Positions 15,775 to 24,447 of a DNA stretch of 64,000 nucleotides are shown piece by piece (positions within the stretch are counted from its first letter, which is position 1; each line of letters starts with the position of its first letter). The stretch lies in contig JAZGGI010000028.1 of the NCBI GenBank assembly GCA_036480375.1, positions 186,001 through 250,000 on the forward strand, written 5' to 3'. The notes below the pieces were generated by a model. It did no database searches. It worked only from the letters and a program-made list of their open reading frames with translations, and was not told where the DNA came from. Origin of the DNA: Candidatus Zixiibacteriota bacterium. Lineage in GTDB: Bacteria; Zixibacteria; MSB-5A5; GN15; JAAZOE01. The translations under genes were made by a program, and so were the position numbers.

Positions 15775-18315
15775 TTATATATTCCACCAGTAAGATGCCT
15801 TTATGAGAAAGAGATTGTTGTCATTTCCGGAAAATAGTTTTTTCAAATCGCGAGAAACATCCAAGTTATTGACATTCATATCAACTTCTGGTCGCGACCG
15901 AGTCCACACCAGATACAGAGTGCTTCCCGGTAGATATTCCCAGCGCAGAAGCAGGGTCGAATTGATTGCTGAGTAATTATAGTTATTGCCAGCGTTCAAT
16001 GATTCATACAAGACCGCTTCGGTTGAATCAACATCCGGATCATCAGTCAAAGCTTCATAATTTTTCCCGTCTCGATAATATCTAAAATCAGAATGGGAAA
16101 CCGACGTAATTAATGTTTGCGCCGAAAACTGAATCGATATTTTCGGGCTGGGAACGTAACTAAACGTAAAACCGGGAGTGAATCGATCCTGGAATCTGGT
16201 ACCGAATATCGATGTAGTAATTGTTTCGCCTGAAGCATTCGTCTCGTCGACGTTTTCAACCCAATGAGTTGTTCCAACAGTTTTGTGAACATTCGCGCCA
16301 AGCGACACTTCCATATTGCTGGCAGGGCGATAATTAAACCCTATATAATTGGCCCACCAATGACCCTCGCGATCACCACCGCTGCCGGGGTTAATATTGA
16401 AATTCAGCTTTTTGCGTGAATCGGTATTAAGGCTGGCCCACCAACTATAAATTGGATTATTAGGCCATTCCCAGATACCATTGCCACGTAATTCCCATGG
16501 GGCATATTCGTCGGCTTGAATGTTAAAACCTCCTCCGAGTGACCAGTAATTAGTGAATTCGGCCTGGAAATTGTAATTGCTGCCTTTTTTGTAATTGTAC
16601 CCATCATAGGTCCAGCCCATATACATATTGAAATTATTCCAGGTTCTTCTGAAAATCCACCAGGGATCATCGGTGCGATATTGTATCCACATAGCGCCTT
16701 CTCTCAAACCGTTGACTGTCGTTCTCCCGAGATGGTTGAGATTTAGATGTGGATTGATAATTTTAATATATGCCGCGCCGAGCCAGTGCTTCCCGGATAG
16801 TTTTTTAATTTCTCCATAGAAACCAAAACCTGTTTTCTGTCCATCAATCTTACTATAAACGAGCTGGCCATTAGTACCCCAGGAATTATTGTTAGCGTTC
16901 AGGCGCCAGTCAACTCCGCCAGCATTGGCAGGATCACGTGACTTCTGGCTGGCATTGGTAAACATTACACCAACATATGAATTATTAAAAATATCCTGTT
17001 TCAGCCTGAGAACGGAATAGTTGGCAGTTGGTTCGATGGTTTGTTTTTGACGACCGGTTTCAACATACTTTTCAATTGGTTCACCGTTGTCATCATACCT
17101 GATAGTATCAATGTAACCAACCGCAAATTCCTCCTGTTCTTCGGCCGTCTGAGCGGTGAGAAATGCCAGCGACGTGCCGTTGGATAATTTACCGGTTATT
17201 TTGGCCGCGCCAATTATTGATGAGGCGTCCGGTCGATCGGTTGAGTAAAGGAGTGAATCATGTTCTGCATAACCTCGAGGCTGACGACCAATTCGGCGGG
17301 AATAGAACAGCCCGAATTGAGTGTCAAAGAGGCTGGAACCTTCAATAAAAAACGGTCGGCGTTCGGGGAAATAGGTTTCAAATGCCGAAAGATTCAAAAC
17401 CGGACGATCGAGTTCAACCTGCCCGAAATCGGGATTGATGGTCGCGTCCAGAGTCAAATTGGAAGTTAAACCGTACTTAATATCGATCCCGGTATTGCCA
17501 AAAAAATCTTTGCCGTTGGGATTGCCGAGAGTGGACGGTTTGAACTCTGTACTGGAAACAACATAAGGCATAATTTCCAGATGCCGGACCGGTTTTATAT
17601 TGGTCAGGCCGCTGAGATGCCCGAATTTTGAAACATATCCACCTTCGCTGACAGGAGTGAATGCCCAGCGAGCGCCTTCATTGTTGCGATTGATCCATCG
17701 GGTAAAATCAATGCCCCAGGTATGTTCTTCCTTTTCGGGAAACCTCAGGCAATGATACGGAATCTTGACCTCCGCCGACCATCCCCAGGGCTGCATCTGA
17801 ACGGAGCTTTCCCAGACCGAATTCCAGGAATTATCTGTCCAGGAATCATTATATATACTAATATCTCTTTGGACTCCGGCCGAGGTGACGGTAAAATCGT
17901 ATCCTGTTTGATGATCATGATAAGGATCTATTCTGACGGCGACCCAATCGGTTTCGGCGTACCTATCCCTTCTTACCAATTGCTTTTGAATTTTGTCCGG
18001 TTCGCTGTCATAATTCCAGAAAGCGAAATAAATCGCTTCATCGTCATAAACGACGGCCACCAGAGTCGATTCGCTGGCCAGCTCTCCTTCGTCAGGAATG
18101 CGCTGAATAAAATCCCGGGCAAACTCGACACCCCTGGATTGCCAGACAGCATCATCAAGCAGACCATCGATTTTGGGAGGATGAGGATTGATCCGGTACG
18201 CTTTTAGTTCCGGTACGATTCTTTCTTCATTCTCAGCATCACCGGCTGAGATAGTACCAATTAGTAGAAGGGTTGACAGAGCGAGAATTCCAATAACTTG
18301 CCTGCTTACCCGCAT
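15775..18315 (-). CDS. CBM9-like/DUF5916 outer-membrane protein, copy B
   Basis: Taken from the ATG at 18315 the protein has 846 residues. That start is preceded by AAGGAGG at a seven-base spacing and gives a clean signal peptide (RVSRQVIGILALSTLLLIGT...SAG). An upstream ATG at 18414 would add 33 unlike residues. Domains are as in copy A: a CBM9-like module (HPPKIDGLLDDAVWQ...IPYHCLRF), the DATINPDFGQVELDRPVLNLSAFETYFPERRPFFIEG core, then barrel strands ending in ASYWWNI. The two copies are alignable end to end and arose by tandem duplication. Copy B transcribes first and may share a message with copy A, although about 160 bases lie between them. It is divergent from ubiE. Confidence 0.85.
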   Translation of the reverse strand: MRVSRQVIGILALSTLLLIGTISAGDAENEERIVPELKAYRINPHPPKIDGLLDDAVWQSRGVEFARDFIQRIPDEGELASESTLVAVVYDDEAIYFAFWNYDSEPDKIQKQLVRRDRYAETDWVAVRIDPYHDHQTGYDFTVTSAGVQRDISIYNDSWTDNSWNSVWESSVQMQPWGWSAEVKIPYHCLRFPEKEEHTWGIDFTRWINRNNEGARWAFTPVSEGGYVSKFGHLSGLTNIKPVRHLEIMPYVVSSTEFKPSTLGNPNGKDFFGNTGIDIKYGLTSNLTLDATINPDFGQVELDRPVLNLSAFETYFPERRPFFIEGSSLFDTQFGLFYSRRIGRQPRGYAEHDSLLYSTDRPDASSIIGAAKITGKLSNGTSLAFLTAQTAEEQEEFAVGYIDTIRYDDNGEPIEKYVETGRQKQTIEPTANYSVLRLKQDIFNNSYVGVMFTNASQKSRDPANAGGVDWRLNANNNSWGTNGQLVYSKIDGQKTGFGFYGEIKKLSGKHWLGAAYIKIINPHLNLNHLGRTTVNGLREGAMWIQYRTDDPWWIFRRTWNNFNMYMGWTYDGYNYKKGSNYNFQAEFTNYWSLGGGFNIQADEYAPWELRGNGIWEWPNNPIYSWWASLNTDSRKKLNFNINPGSGGDREGHWWANYIGFNYRPASNMEVSLGANVHKTVGTTHWVENVDETNASGETITTSIFGTRFQDRFTPGFTFSYVPSPKISIQFSAQTLITSVSHSDFRYYRDGKNYEALTDDPDVDSTEAVLYESLNAGNNYNYSAINSTLLLRWEYLPGSTLYLVWTRSRPEVDMNVNNLDVSRDLKKLFSGNDNNLFLIKASYWWNI

Positions 18316-18465
18316 ACTTTGCCTCCTTATGGATAACAAACTCGTTCTATCTTTTATGTACTTTAAAGACGATATTTCAATTGAGAAGGTTGTCTTAAAA
18401 TTTTGAATTCTCAAATTATTTTGAAGAGCTTGCTCTCTTCAATACTAATTGTTACTTTCTTTTCT

Positions 18466-19167
18466 ATGGCTGAAAGTCATGGACAAAAAATCAGGACGAT
18501 GTTCGACCGGATTAGTCCCCGATATGATCTATTGAACAGGCTGCTGTCCGGATTCAATGATATGCGTTGGAGGCGCAAGGCCGTGGGGCTCCTGGGAGAC
18601 TTGTCCGGTAAGAATGCTCTTGATCTATGTTGCGGGACGGGTGATTTTTTGAAAATTTTGGAAGATAAATATCACGAAAATATAAATCTAATCGGGATTG
18701 ATTTCGCCGGAGGGATGCTTCGAATTGCGGGGCACAGATTGAATCTGTCCGGATCGGGAAATCTTGTCTTGTGCCAGGGGGATGCTCTCAAATTGCCCTG
18801 TTCTGATAAATCCGTTCATGCCGTGACCATCGGTTTCGGCATCAGAAATATTATCGAGAAAAAAGAGGCACTGGAAGATATTATTCGGGCCCTGGCTCCG
18901 GGAGGACGGCTGGTCATAATCGAACCGGCGATTCCCGGCAATAAAATTATCGCGGGACTTTTCAAATTCTATTTTCGCAAAATCATGCCGATTATCGGCG
19001 GGATTTTGTCGGGAGATTATAAGGCGTATAAATATCTCGATAAATCGGTTGAGTCGTTTCCGGAGCCGAAAGAATTTTGCATTCTGATGGAAGAATGCGG
19101 ATTTGTCAATGTCCATGCTTACCGGCAGACTCCAGGGACGGCGATGATATATTATGGTGAGAAATAG
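18466..19167 (+). CDS. ubiE: UbiE/MenG-like C-methyltransferase
   Basis: From the ATG at 18466 the protein has 233 residues and starts as the family does (MAESHGQKIRTMFDRISPRYDLLNRLLS). Motifs include WRRKAVGLL, ALDLCCGTGDFLKIL (SAM motif I), GIDFAGGMLRIA, and VTIGFGIRNI with EALEDIIRALAPGGRLVIIE. UbiE/MenG methylates demethylmenaquinone or the ubiquinone precursor. In an FCB-type organism menaquinone is the likely product. A longer frame from 18403 adds a hydrophobic stretch that is not typical of this cytosolic enzyme. No clear Shine-Dalgarno is present at 18466. No other quinone gene is nearby. Confidence 0.88.
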   Translation: MAESHGQKIRTMFDRISPRYDLLNRLLSGFNDMRWRRKAVGLLGDLSGKNALDLCCGTGDFLKILEDKYHENINLIGIDFAGGMLRIAGHRLNLSGSGNLVLCQGDALKLPCSDKSVHAVTIGFGIRNIIEKKEALEDIIRALAPGGRLVIIEPAIPGNKIIAGLFKFYFRKIMPIIGGILSGDYKAYKYLDKSVESFPEPKEFCILMEECGFVNVHAYRQTPGTAMIYYGEK

Positions 19168-19253
19168 TTATCCACATTCGCATTTTTGAGAATTCCCTGT
19201 AATATATTGTTGTGGTTTGGATTGCGGGGAATTGGGTTCGTTTTGTCCTTTTC

Positions 19254-19660
19254 GCAGGCGGGGGCCTGTTTTCTGCTGTCGGGGTGGCGACGCCACTTTT
19301 TTTGCTGTCGCGTAGATGGCCTGGGTTTTGGTCAAAGATTTGGTGTTTGGCATTTGTCTACATTTGCCGGGGAAATGGGTTTGTTTCCTCAAATTAACGT
19401 TTTGGGTCATATCAATTCGGTGGTGATTCAGGGCAGGCGAAGGCCTGTTTTTGGCTTTCGGGGATGTCATCCCTTTTTGGCTGTCGCGTAGATGACCCGG
19501 ATTTTTGGCCAAAGATTTGATGCCCTGTATGTGTCCACATTTGCTGGAAAAATGGGTTTGTTTCCTCAGATTAACGTTTTTGGTCATATCAACTCGGTGG
19601 TGATTCGGGCAGGCAAAGGCCTGTTTTTTGGCTGTCGCGCGGTGTCCCCCCCTTGCGAAA
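19254..19660. repeat. Tandem imperfect repeat of about 178 bases
   Basis: Two full units and the start of a third are visible. Each begins with a short GC-rich inverted repeat (GCAGGC - GAA/AAA/GGG - GCCTG at 19254, 19433 and 19609), so the period is 179 then 176 bases. The units share CTGTCGCGTAGATG, ATGGGTTTGTTTCCTCA and CGGTGGTGATTC. Open frames across it on both strands are artefacts of the repetition. Related fragments recur at 22343-22440, on the other side of the island. Confidence 0.8.
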
Positions 19661-19901
19661 AATATAGATTGGTGATACGGGCTCGTCGCGACAAGCCCCT
19701 ATGGGCGATTGCATATTTACAATATGTTCCATCTTACATATAAGGATGAATTCTGAAAATACGTCAGATTGGTTGGATAAATGTAAATGCTCTTTGCGGG
19801 AACCCACCGTCCGGCAAAAGCGGGATAATGGGCCACCGATCAATATATTATTTAGGGTTCCCCGTTTATAGAGAACAGAAAACCCCTTAATACACGCCTA
19901 C

Positions 19902-20216
19902 TTACCTATTACAGGGCGGATTATACTTGGCGATAAGCTCGCCTTCAACCGCTGTTCTTTGCTGCTTAGTCGAGCCTGGCATAAAATGCACTGCAATATA
20001 AACATTCGACTTTGAGCCGGCACTGTTTACCCAACAATTAGAGCGATGATGACTCCATGGGAAACCTCTGTCAGCAAGGTTTTCGCTTTTGCCCACGTAA
20101 TCCACATTGTAAGTTGAGCCATTGTTGTGAAGTATACTGTAAGCGCCAGCTTTCTGTGGGGCATTCCAACTCTGTAATTGAAAAGGCCCCTCAAAATCAT
20201 AATTTCCAATTTTCAT
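19902..20216 (-). CDS. GIY-YIG-like nuclease domain protein
   Basis: The 104-residue protein is little more than one GIY-YIG-like domain: AGAYSIL for the first motif, DYVGKSENLADRG for the second with its arginine, and a late glutamate in RTAVEGELIAKYNPPCN. GIY-YIG domains cut DNA in UvrC, homing endonucleases and some restriction enzymes. Stand-alone small versions are common in mobile DNA. AGGAATCAGA precedes the ATG. The AT-rich surroundings and flanking repeats suggest that it was acquired. Confidence 0.65.
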   Translation of the reverse strand: MKIGNYDFEGPFQLQSWNAPQKAGAYSILHNNGSTYNVDYVGKSENLADRGFPWSHHRSNCWVNSAGSKSNVYIAVHFMPGSTKQQRTAVEGELIAKYNPPCNR

Positions 20217-20466
20217 TCTGATTCCTTTTTTTTAAGTTATTGACAATATGGGTAATCTTTAGCAATACCCGTTTTCTAAAATAAACATTATCTTTATCTT
20301 CCTGCATTCACCTCCCTTAATACTTTGAGGTTTAAATTATCTGTTTCCATACTATTAAGCCGAGTAAATCATTTTTTTTGCCATTTGATGGCAAAATTTC
20401 CTATTTTATGGGCATATATTATTGGAGGCAGGTATATCTCCGATTTCTCGGATATAAAGGATTACA
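20217..20466. other. AT-rich divergent intergenic region of the island
   Basis: About 250 bases between the GIY-YIG gene and the sigma-like gene, more AT-rich than the chromosome around it. No gene is seen. It should carry promoters for both directions. Confidence 0.35.
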
Positions 20467-21021
20467 TTGTTGGATAACGATATTAAAGAAAAACTATATA
20501 ATCTTGATTGGGAGTCGATTTTACCAAAATTATATGCCTATGCATATGCGTATTGCAACTATCCTGGTATGCAGGCTTCAACATCCCCAGAGGATTTGGT
20601 AAATGAAGCGGTATTAAGAGTATTATCTGGTAAGCGGAAATGGGACCCCCATAGTGATCCTGACATTTTAATTTTTATGAAATTTTCTGTTATAAAAAGT
20701 ATGACAAATCAAGCATGGAATTCTGTTAAAAAGAGAAAGGAGTGCTACAATAAAATTACTGAAAAAGAATCTGAAAACACTGCTCAACGGAAAATGGATG
20801 AGCATGATAGAGAAGAGCTTTATAAGGGTTATATGGATGAAATTGAAGATAGACTTAAAGATAATGATGACCTTTTGCTATTATTTTACGCCACGCAGGA
20901 AGGAAATTACAGCAATATAGATTTGGCAAAGGCTTTAGGAAAAGACGTTAAAGATGTATGCAATATGAAGAAAAGGATGGGAAGAAAAATCGCAGACTTA
21001 AAAAAAATAATGGAAAAATAA
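20467..21021 (+). CDS. Sigma-70-family-like (ECF type) factor
   Basis: The 184-residue protein has a region-2-like part (SPEDLVNEAVLRVLSGKRKWDP...FMKFSVIKSMTNQAW) and a C-terminal helix-turn-helix-like part (NYSNIDLAKALGKDVKDVCNMKKRMGRKI), the order expected of a small sigma factor. The linker is lysine-rich. The start is TTG at 20467 (or TTG at 20470), with AAAGG just upstream. Factors of this type occur in mobile islands and may drive only island promoters. It shares a one-base overlap (TAATG) with the next gene. Confidence 0.6.
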   Translation: MLDNDIKEKLYNLDWESILPKLYAYAYAYCNYPGMQASTSPEDLVNEAVLRVLSGKRKWDPHSDPDILIFMKFSVIKSMTNQAWNSVKKRKECYNKITEKESENTAQRKMDEHDREELYKGYMDEIEDRLKDNDDLLLLFYATQEGNYSNIDLAKALGKDVKDVCNMKKRMGRKIADLKKIMEK

Positions 21022-21458
21022 TGCGAGAGAAACCAAAAAAAATGAAAAGTGAGGAACTCTATAACAAGATTATAGATTCCCTAATTGAAAACGAATTAAA
21101 CGAACACTCTACTCCAGAAGAATATCTGGAATCACAAGGAGTTGACGCCAACAAGTTATTGAAGGATGGACTAAGTATTGTAAATCAGTGGAAAAATAAA
21201 GTCCGTCTGGAAAAAAGGCGATCACAGTTCGAGACAATTAAGAAAAGGCTCCAAGATGTATGGCCACAATTAGCTTTAACACCTAAGGAAAATCTAAAAA
21301 AGAAATTGGTTGATATTGTTGCAGGAGACAACGAACAACTGGCAATGGTTTATTGGCACAAATTTGAGGACATTACCGACTCGGATTTAGAAAACATGGT
21401 TAAAGAGCAAAGCATTCTTGATAGTTTTATTGAAATATTTAATGAGGTTGAGGAATAA
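21021..21458 (+). CDS. Small hypothetical protein between sigma and protease genes
   Basis: This is a 145-residue highly charged helical protein. Its ATG at 21021 overlaps the sigma stop by one base. The middle (STPEEYLESQGVDANKLLKDGLSIVNQWKNK) is the only patterned segment. No family is recognised. Position suggests that it is a regulator of the sigma factor or the protease, for example an anti-sigma factor or an antitoxin-like substrate. Confidence 0.55.
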   Translation: MREKPKKMKSEELYNKIIDSLIENELNEHSTPEEYLESQGVDANKLLKDGLSIVNQWKNKVRLEKRRSQFETIKKRLQDVWPQLALTPKENLKKKLVDIVAGDNEQLAMVYWHKFEDITDSDLENMVKEQSILDSFIEIFNEVEE

Positions 21459-21472
21459 TCAAAGGATTTAAA

Positions 21473-22240
21473 ATGGGCCATAGAATTGCAGAAAGAGTAG
21501 CCCAGGAAATTATTAAATATTACGGAATAACAACTCCGTCGGAAATTGATATTGAGGCAATTGCACTAGATCGAAGGGTTTTTGTGAATGATATCGTCAT
21601 AGAGGGTTCGGTAGCAAGGCTTCAGGTCAAAAATAAGTTTGGGATAATCTCGGTAAACAGATGTATTAAAGAATCTGGTAAAAGAAGATTTGCTATTGCT
21701 CATGAATTGGGACATTTTGAACTACATATAGATAAATCCAAGACATATATCTGTAACGATAGAGATTTCCTCAATTGGTATCGAGAAAAAATTGACGAAA
21801 CTGAGGCGAATATTTTTGCTGCAGAATTACTAATGCCAGTTGATATGTTTAGGGAGTTTTGTCCAAGAGATGAACCTGATTTCAATATAATAAGCACTTT
21901 GGCTGCTAAATTCAATACTAGCCTGACCGCTACAGCATTCCGGTATGTTGAAAAAGGATACTTCCCTTGTGCATTAGTAGCATCTTTGAATGGCCGTATA
22001 AAATGGCGGTCTTGGAGTCATGATTTTTCTCACATAATTAAAGGTGTAGACACACCGCTCCATGAATTTTCAATAGCTGGTGCGAGTCTTGGTGGTGAGT
22101 CTATTCCTAATCAACCAAAAATTGTCAATGAAGAATGTTGGTTAGATGAAACTATTAAGGATAAAGAACTGAAACTTCATGAACATTCAATTCATCTGCC
22201 TTCTTATAACACGATCTTAAGTCTTTTATTTTTCAACTGA
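21473..22240 (+). CDS. ImmA/IrrE family metallopeptidase
   Basis: The 255-residue protein has the zinc site HELGH at residues 77-81 (RRFAIAHELGHFELH) and the downstream glutamate region DETEANIFAAELLMP (about 108-122), both diagnostic for ImmA/IrrE. Residues 150-255 form an extra C-terminal domain. In ICEBs1, ImmA cleaves the repressor ImmR; in Deinococcus, IrrE cleaves DdrO after DNA damage. Here no XRE repressor is adjacent; a sigma-like factor and an unknown protein take its place. It starts 14 bases after the preceding stop, so the three genes form one operon. Confidence 0.85.
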   Translation: MGHRIAERVAQEIIKYYGITTPSEIDIEAIALDRRVFVNDIVIEGSVARLQVKNKFGIISVNRCIKESGKRRFAIAHELGHFELHIDKSKTYICNDRDFLNWYREKIDETEANIFAAELLMPVDMFREFCPRDEPDFNIISTLAAKFNTSLTATAFRYVEKGYFPCALVASLNGRIKWRSWSHDFSHIIKGVDTPLHEFSIAGASLGGESIPNQPKIVNEECWLDETIKDKELKLHEHSIHLPSYNTILSLLFFN

Positions 22241-22342
22241 ATTCGATTGACGCCTAGCACACAGCTTAGCTATGGGGAATATAATTTACAGGAATGACTG
22301 AGAACACACCCCGTCTCCGCTGCGCGGAGCCACCCCTCTCGA

Positions 22343-22440
22343 GAGGCAAAGGCCTGGTTGGGGAACAGGCGAAGGCCTGTTTTTGGCTATTGGGGATGTC
22401 ACAGGCGAAAGCCTGTTTTCAGCTGTCGCGTAGTGTATCA
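22343..22440. repeat. Dispersed hairpin repeat fragments, right side of island
   Basis: Three versions of the AGGC-GAA/AAA-GCCT inverted repeat occur at 22343, 22365 and 22401, followed by CAGCTGTCGCGTAGTG. These match the units at 19254-19660. No gene is present. Confidence 0.7.
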
Positions 22441-22491
22441 AATGGCAGGGAAAATTCAAGGTCAATTTGAATAAAGTTGGATTTTGCATGG

Positions 22492-22511
22492 ATTCCAGCG
22501 TTCGCTGGAAT
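22492..22511. repeat. Short palindromic repeat (ATTCCAGCG type)
   Basis: ATTCCAGCG and CGCTGGAAT pair around a two-base loop. Translations reading WIPAFAGMT are the usual false protein from this repeat class, which is scattered through many bacterial genomes. Confidence 0.65.
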
Positions 22512-22588
22512 GACACCGGGGATTAATCTGGGAAACTGTCAGGTCACAATTTTGTTTTCACAAAATCAGGACTCGACAGCACGGGAAG

Positions 22589-22610
22589 ACGACAACTCGA
22601 GAGTTGTCGT
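22589..22610. repeat. Nine-base inverted repeat
   Basis: ACGACAACT and AGTTGTCGT pair around CGAG. It lies nine bases before the first copy of the 31-base repeat. Confidence 0.6.
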
Positions 22611-22618
22611 TACAGAGG

Positions 22619-22812
22619 TTTTGGCAGGAGCCCTGCGGGCTCCTTCCCTACGGCTTGCTGTCGACATTCCAAGGGATAAAAGGCGATTCCGGATTATTCG
22701 GGGGAAGCATCCCGGACAGAATCCTGTCTTATTACGATAAAATAATATCATATAAGTAGTTCATCCATAAGATAGCCCATCTTTTGGCAGGAGCCCTGCG
22801 GGCTCCTTCCCT
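22619..22812. repeat. Pair of identical 31-base REP-like elements
   Basis: The same 31 bases occur at 22619-22649 and 22782-22812. Each contains the inverted repeat AGGAGCCC-TGC-GGGCTCCT. The 132 bases between them show no gene. They resemble REP-like intergenic elements and could be substrates for a REP-associated transposase elsewhere. Confidence 0.7.
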
Positions 22813-22903
22813 TGTATCTTAAATCCGGATAGTTATTATATTAGAGCGGATCGGGATGTAACTGATGCACGGGGACGTACACCAGCCACGAACAGCGTTA
22901 TAA

Positions 22904-23344
22904 CTACGTAACTATCGGAGTCAGGTTCATTTTGTCTCCGTAAAACTCAAGGGCGAAGAGCATGCTGTCAACGGTGCGGGTTTCGCACAGGTGAGGCGGG
23001 TTTTCCGGGACGAATCCTTCGGGGCGGATTTCCCGGCACAAGAGAGATTTGAATTTCTTTTCGAAACAACCGGAGAATTCAGCGCAAAGCTCGTTTATTT
23101 GCTCCTGAGTATAGTCTCTTTCTTTTCCAAGCAGGGCGATAAACATCAAATTTGCTTCCAGAAGTCCGCATTGGGCGCCGTATTGGCCGCCTCCGTTCAA
23201 TCCGCGTGAGGCGGCGATAACGTCATCGTTGATATCTGCCTTGAATATTTCTTTATAGATAGTTAATACCGCGGGGACGCAGGGCCAGTCTTTATCCCAG
23301 AATAAATGATGAACTCTTTCGGCAATAATATTTTTAACCGTCAC
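22904..23344 (-). CDS. C_GCAxxG_C_C family redox-type protein
   Basis: The 146-residue helical protein has the spaced cysteines of the family: PCVPAV, then GAQCGLLEA, then ELCAEFSGC, LLCREI and HLCETR. The central GGQYGAQCGL is the variant of the GCAxxG signature. Members occur in anaerobes and are thought to bind metal or take part in electron transfer. Their reaction is unknown. The gene stands alone, with a short promoter region shared with the divergent cation transporter. Confidence 0.75.
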   Translation of the reverse strand: MTVKNIIAERVHHLFWDKDWPCVPAVLTIYKEIFKADINDDVIAASRGLNGGGQYGAQCGLLEANLMFIALLGKERDYTQEQINELCAEFSGCFEKKFKSLLCREIRPEGFVPENPPHLCETRTVDSMLFALEFYGDKMNLTPIVT

Positions 23345-23527
23345 TATCGGCTCCTTTCAAGCATACAAGACGTGGGATCATTTATACTTTTATTTGACGA
23401 AAAAATCATATAAACGTCAAATTTATTTTGAAAAATTTTACGCGGGCATATTTATGAATATAGCTATTGTGTCCGGCGCCGTAATCGTATAGATTTGGCG
23501 GATTGAAAAAAGGCCGATAATATTTTT

Positions 23528-24445
23528 ATGAGCGGAAATCATTCAGATAGCCAAAAGATCAGTTCGAAAAAGATCGGGTGGACGATCTTATTGAATCTGG
23601 TCATCACGGCGGCGGAATTCATTGGTGGGATACTCTCGGGTTCTCTGGCTCTATTATCCGATGCCGGACATAATCTGTCGGATGTAATCGCCCTGGTGCT
23701 GGCCTGGCTGGGAGCCAAAGGCGCCGCGATGAAACCGACCAAACGGTCAACTTACGGTTTCAAACGACTCGAAGTGGTTACGGCCTTTATCAACGCCGTG
23801 TCATTGGCGGCAATCGCGGTGTATATCATTTATGAGGCGTTTGAGCGGTATAATGATCCTCGGCCAATCAACAGCGCCATTATGCTTTCGGTGGCGGCGA
23901 TTGGGCTTCTCGGAAACCTGTTTTCGGTTTGGATTTTGCATCGCGACAGGAACAGGACAATAAATAATCGAGCCGCTTTTATCCATATGCTTTATGACGC
24001 AGTGTCATCCGTGGCGGTAATAATTGGCGGTATAATAATCATGTTCTCGGGCTGGTATCTCCTTGATTTAATTCTTTCGGTTTTTATCGCTTTTATGATT
24101 TTGTGGTCCAACATCGATATTCTCAAAGAGGCTTCCGGGATTTTCATGGAAGCCGTACCCAGAGGTATCGATATCGATGAAGTAGAAAAATCCATATCGA
24201 ATTTGCCCGGAATAAGAGGCGTGCATCATACTCATATCTGGTCGATATCCAGTTCGCAGATTGCGTTGTCTTGCCATATTGTTCTGAATCAGTCGGATTG
24301 CCGGGGTTGTACGGAGATAATCGGGAAGATACATAATCTTTTGGGCGACAGATTCGGTATTGATCATGCGACGATTCAACCGGAGGGAGATTTTTGTCCC
24401 GAGTCGTCGCGGCCGATAAATCTCGATAAAGCGGATCGCAAATAA
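23528..24445 (+). CDS. Cation diffusion facilitator, CzcD/ZitB type
   Basis: The 305-residue protein has six membrane helices and a C-terminal cytoplasmic domain. Metal-site motifs are SLALLSDAGHNLSD (HxxxD) in helix 2 and HMLYDAVSS (HxxxD) in helix 5, which point to zinc. The C-terminal domain carries RGVHHTHIWSISS, typical of the family. It exports Zn2+ or related divalent metals by proton exchange. Two bases separate its stop from rlmD, so the two form an operon. Confidence 0.9.
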   Translation: MSGNHSDSQKISSKKIGWTILLNLVITAAEFIGGILSGSLALLSDAGHNLSDVIALVLAWLGAKGAAMKPTKRSTYGFKRLEVVTAFINAVSLAAIAVYIIYEAFERYNDPRPINSAIMLSVAAIGLLGNLFSVWILHRDRNRTINNRAAFIHMLYDAVSSVAVIIGGIIIMFSGWYLLDLILSVFIAFMILWSNIDILKEASGIFMEAVPRGIDIDEVEKSISNLPGIRGVHHTHIWSISSSQIALSCHIVLNQSDCRGCTEIIGKIHNLLGDRFGIDHATIQPEGDFCPESSRPINLDKADRK

Positions 24446-24447
24446 AT

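Noticed and set aside
19168-19743. Open frames on both strands across the 19.2-19.7 kb repeats
   Set aside because: They follow the 178-base periodicity, lack ribosome sites and read in several frames at once; they are products of the repeat.
22477-22740. Frame translating to WIPAFAGMT and following residues
   Set aside because: This is the usual false protein from a dispersed palindromic repeat.
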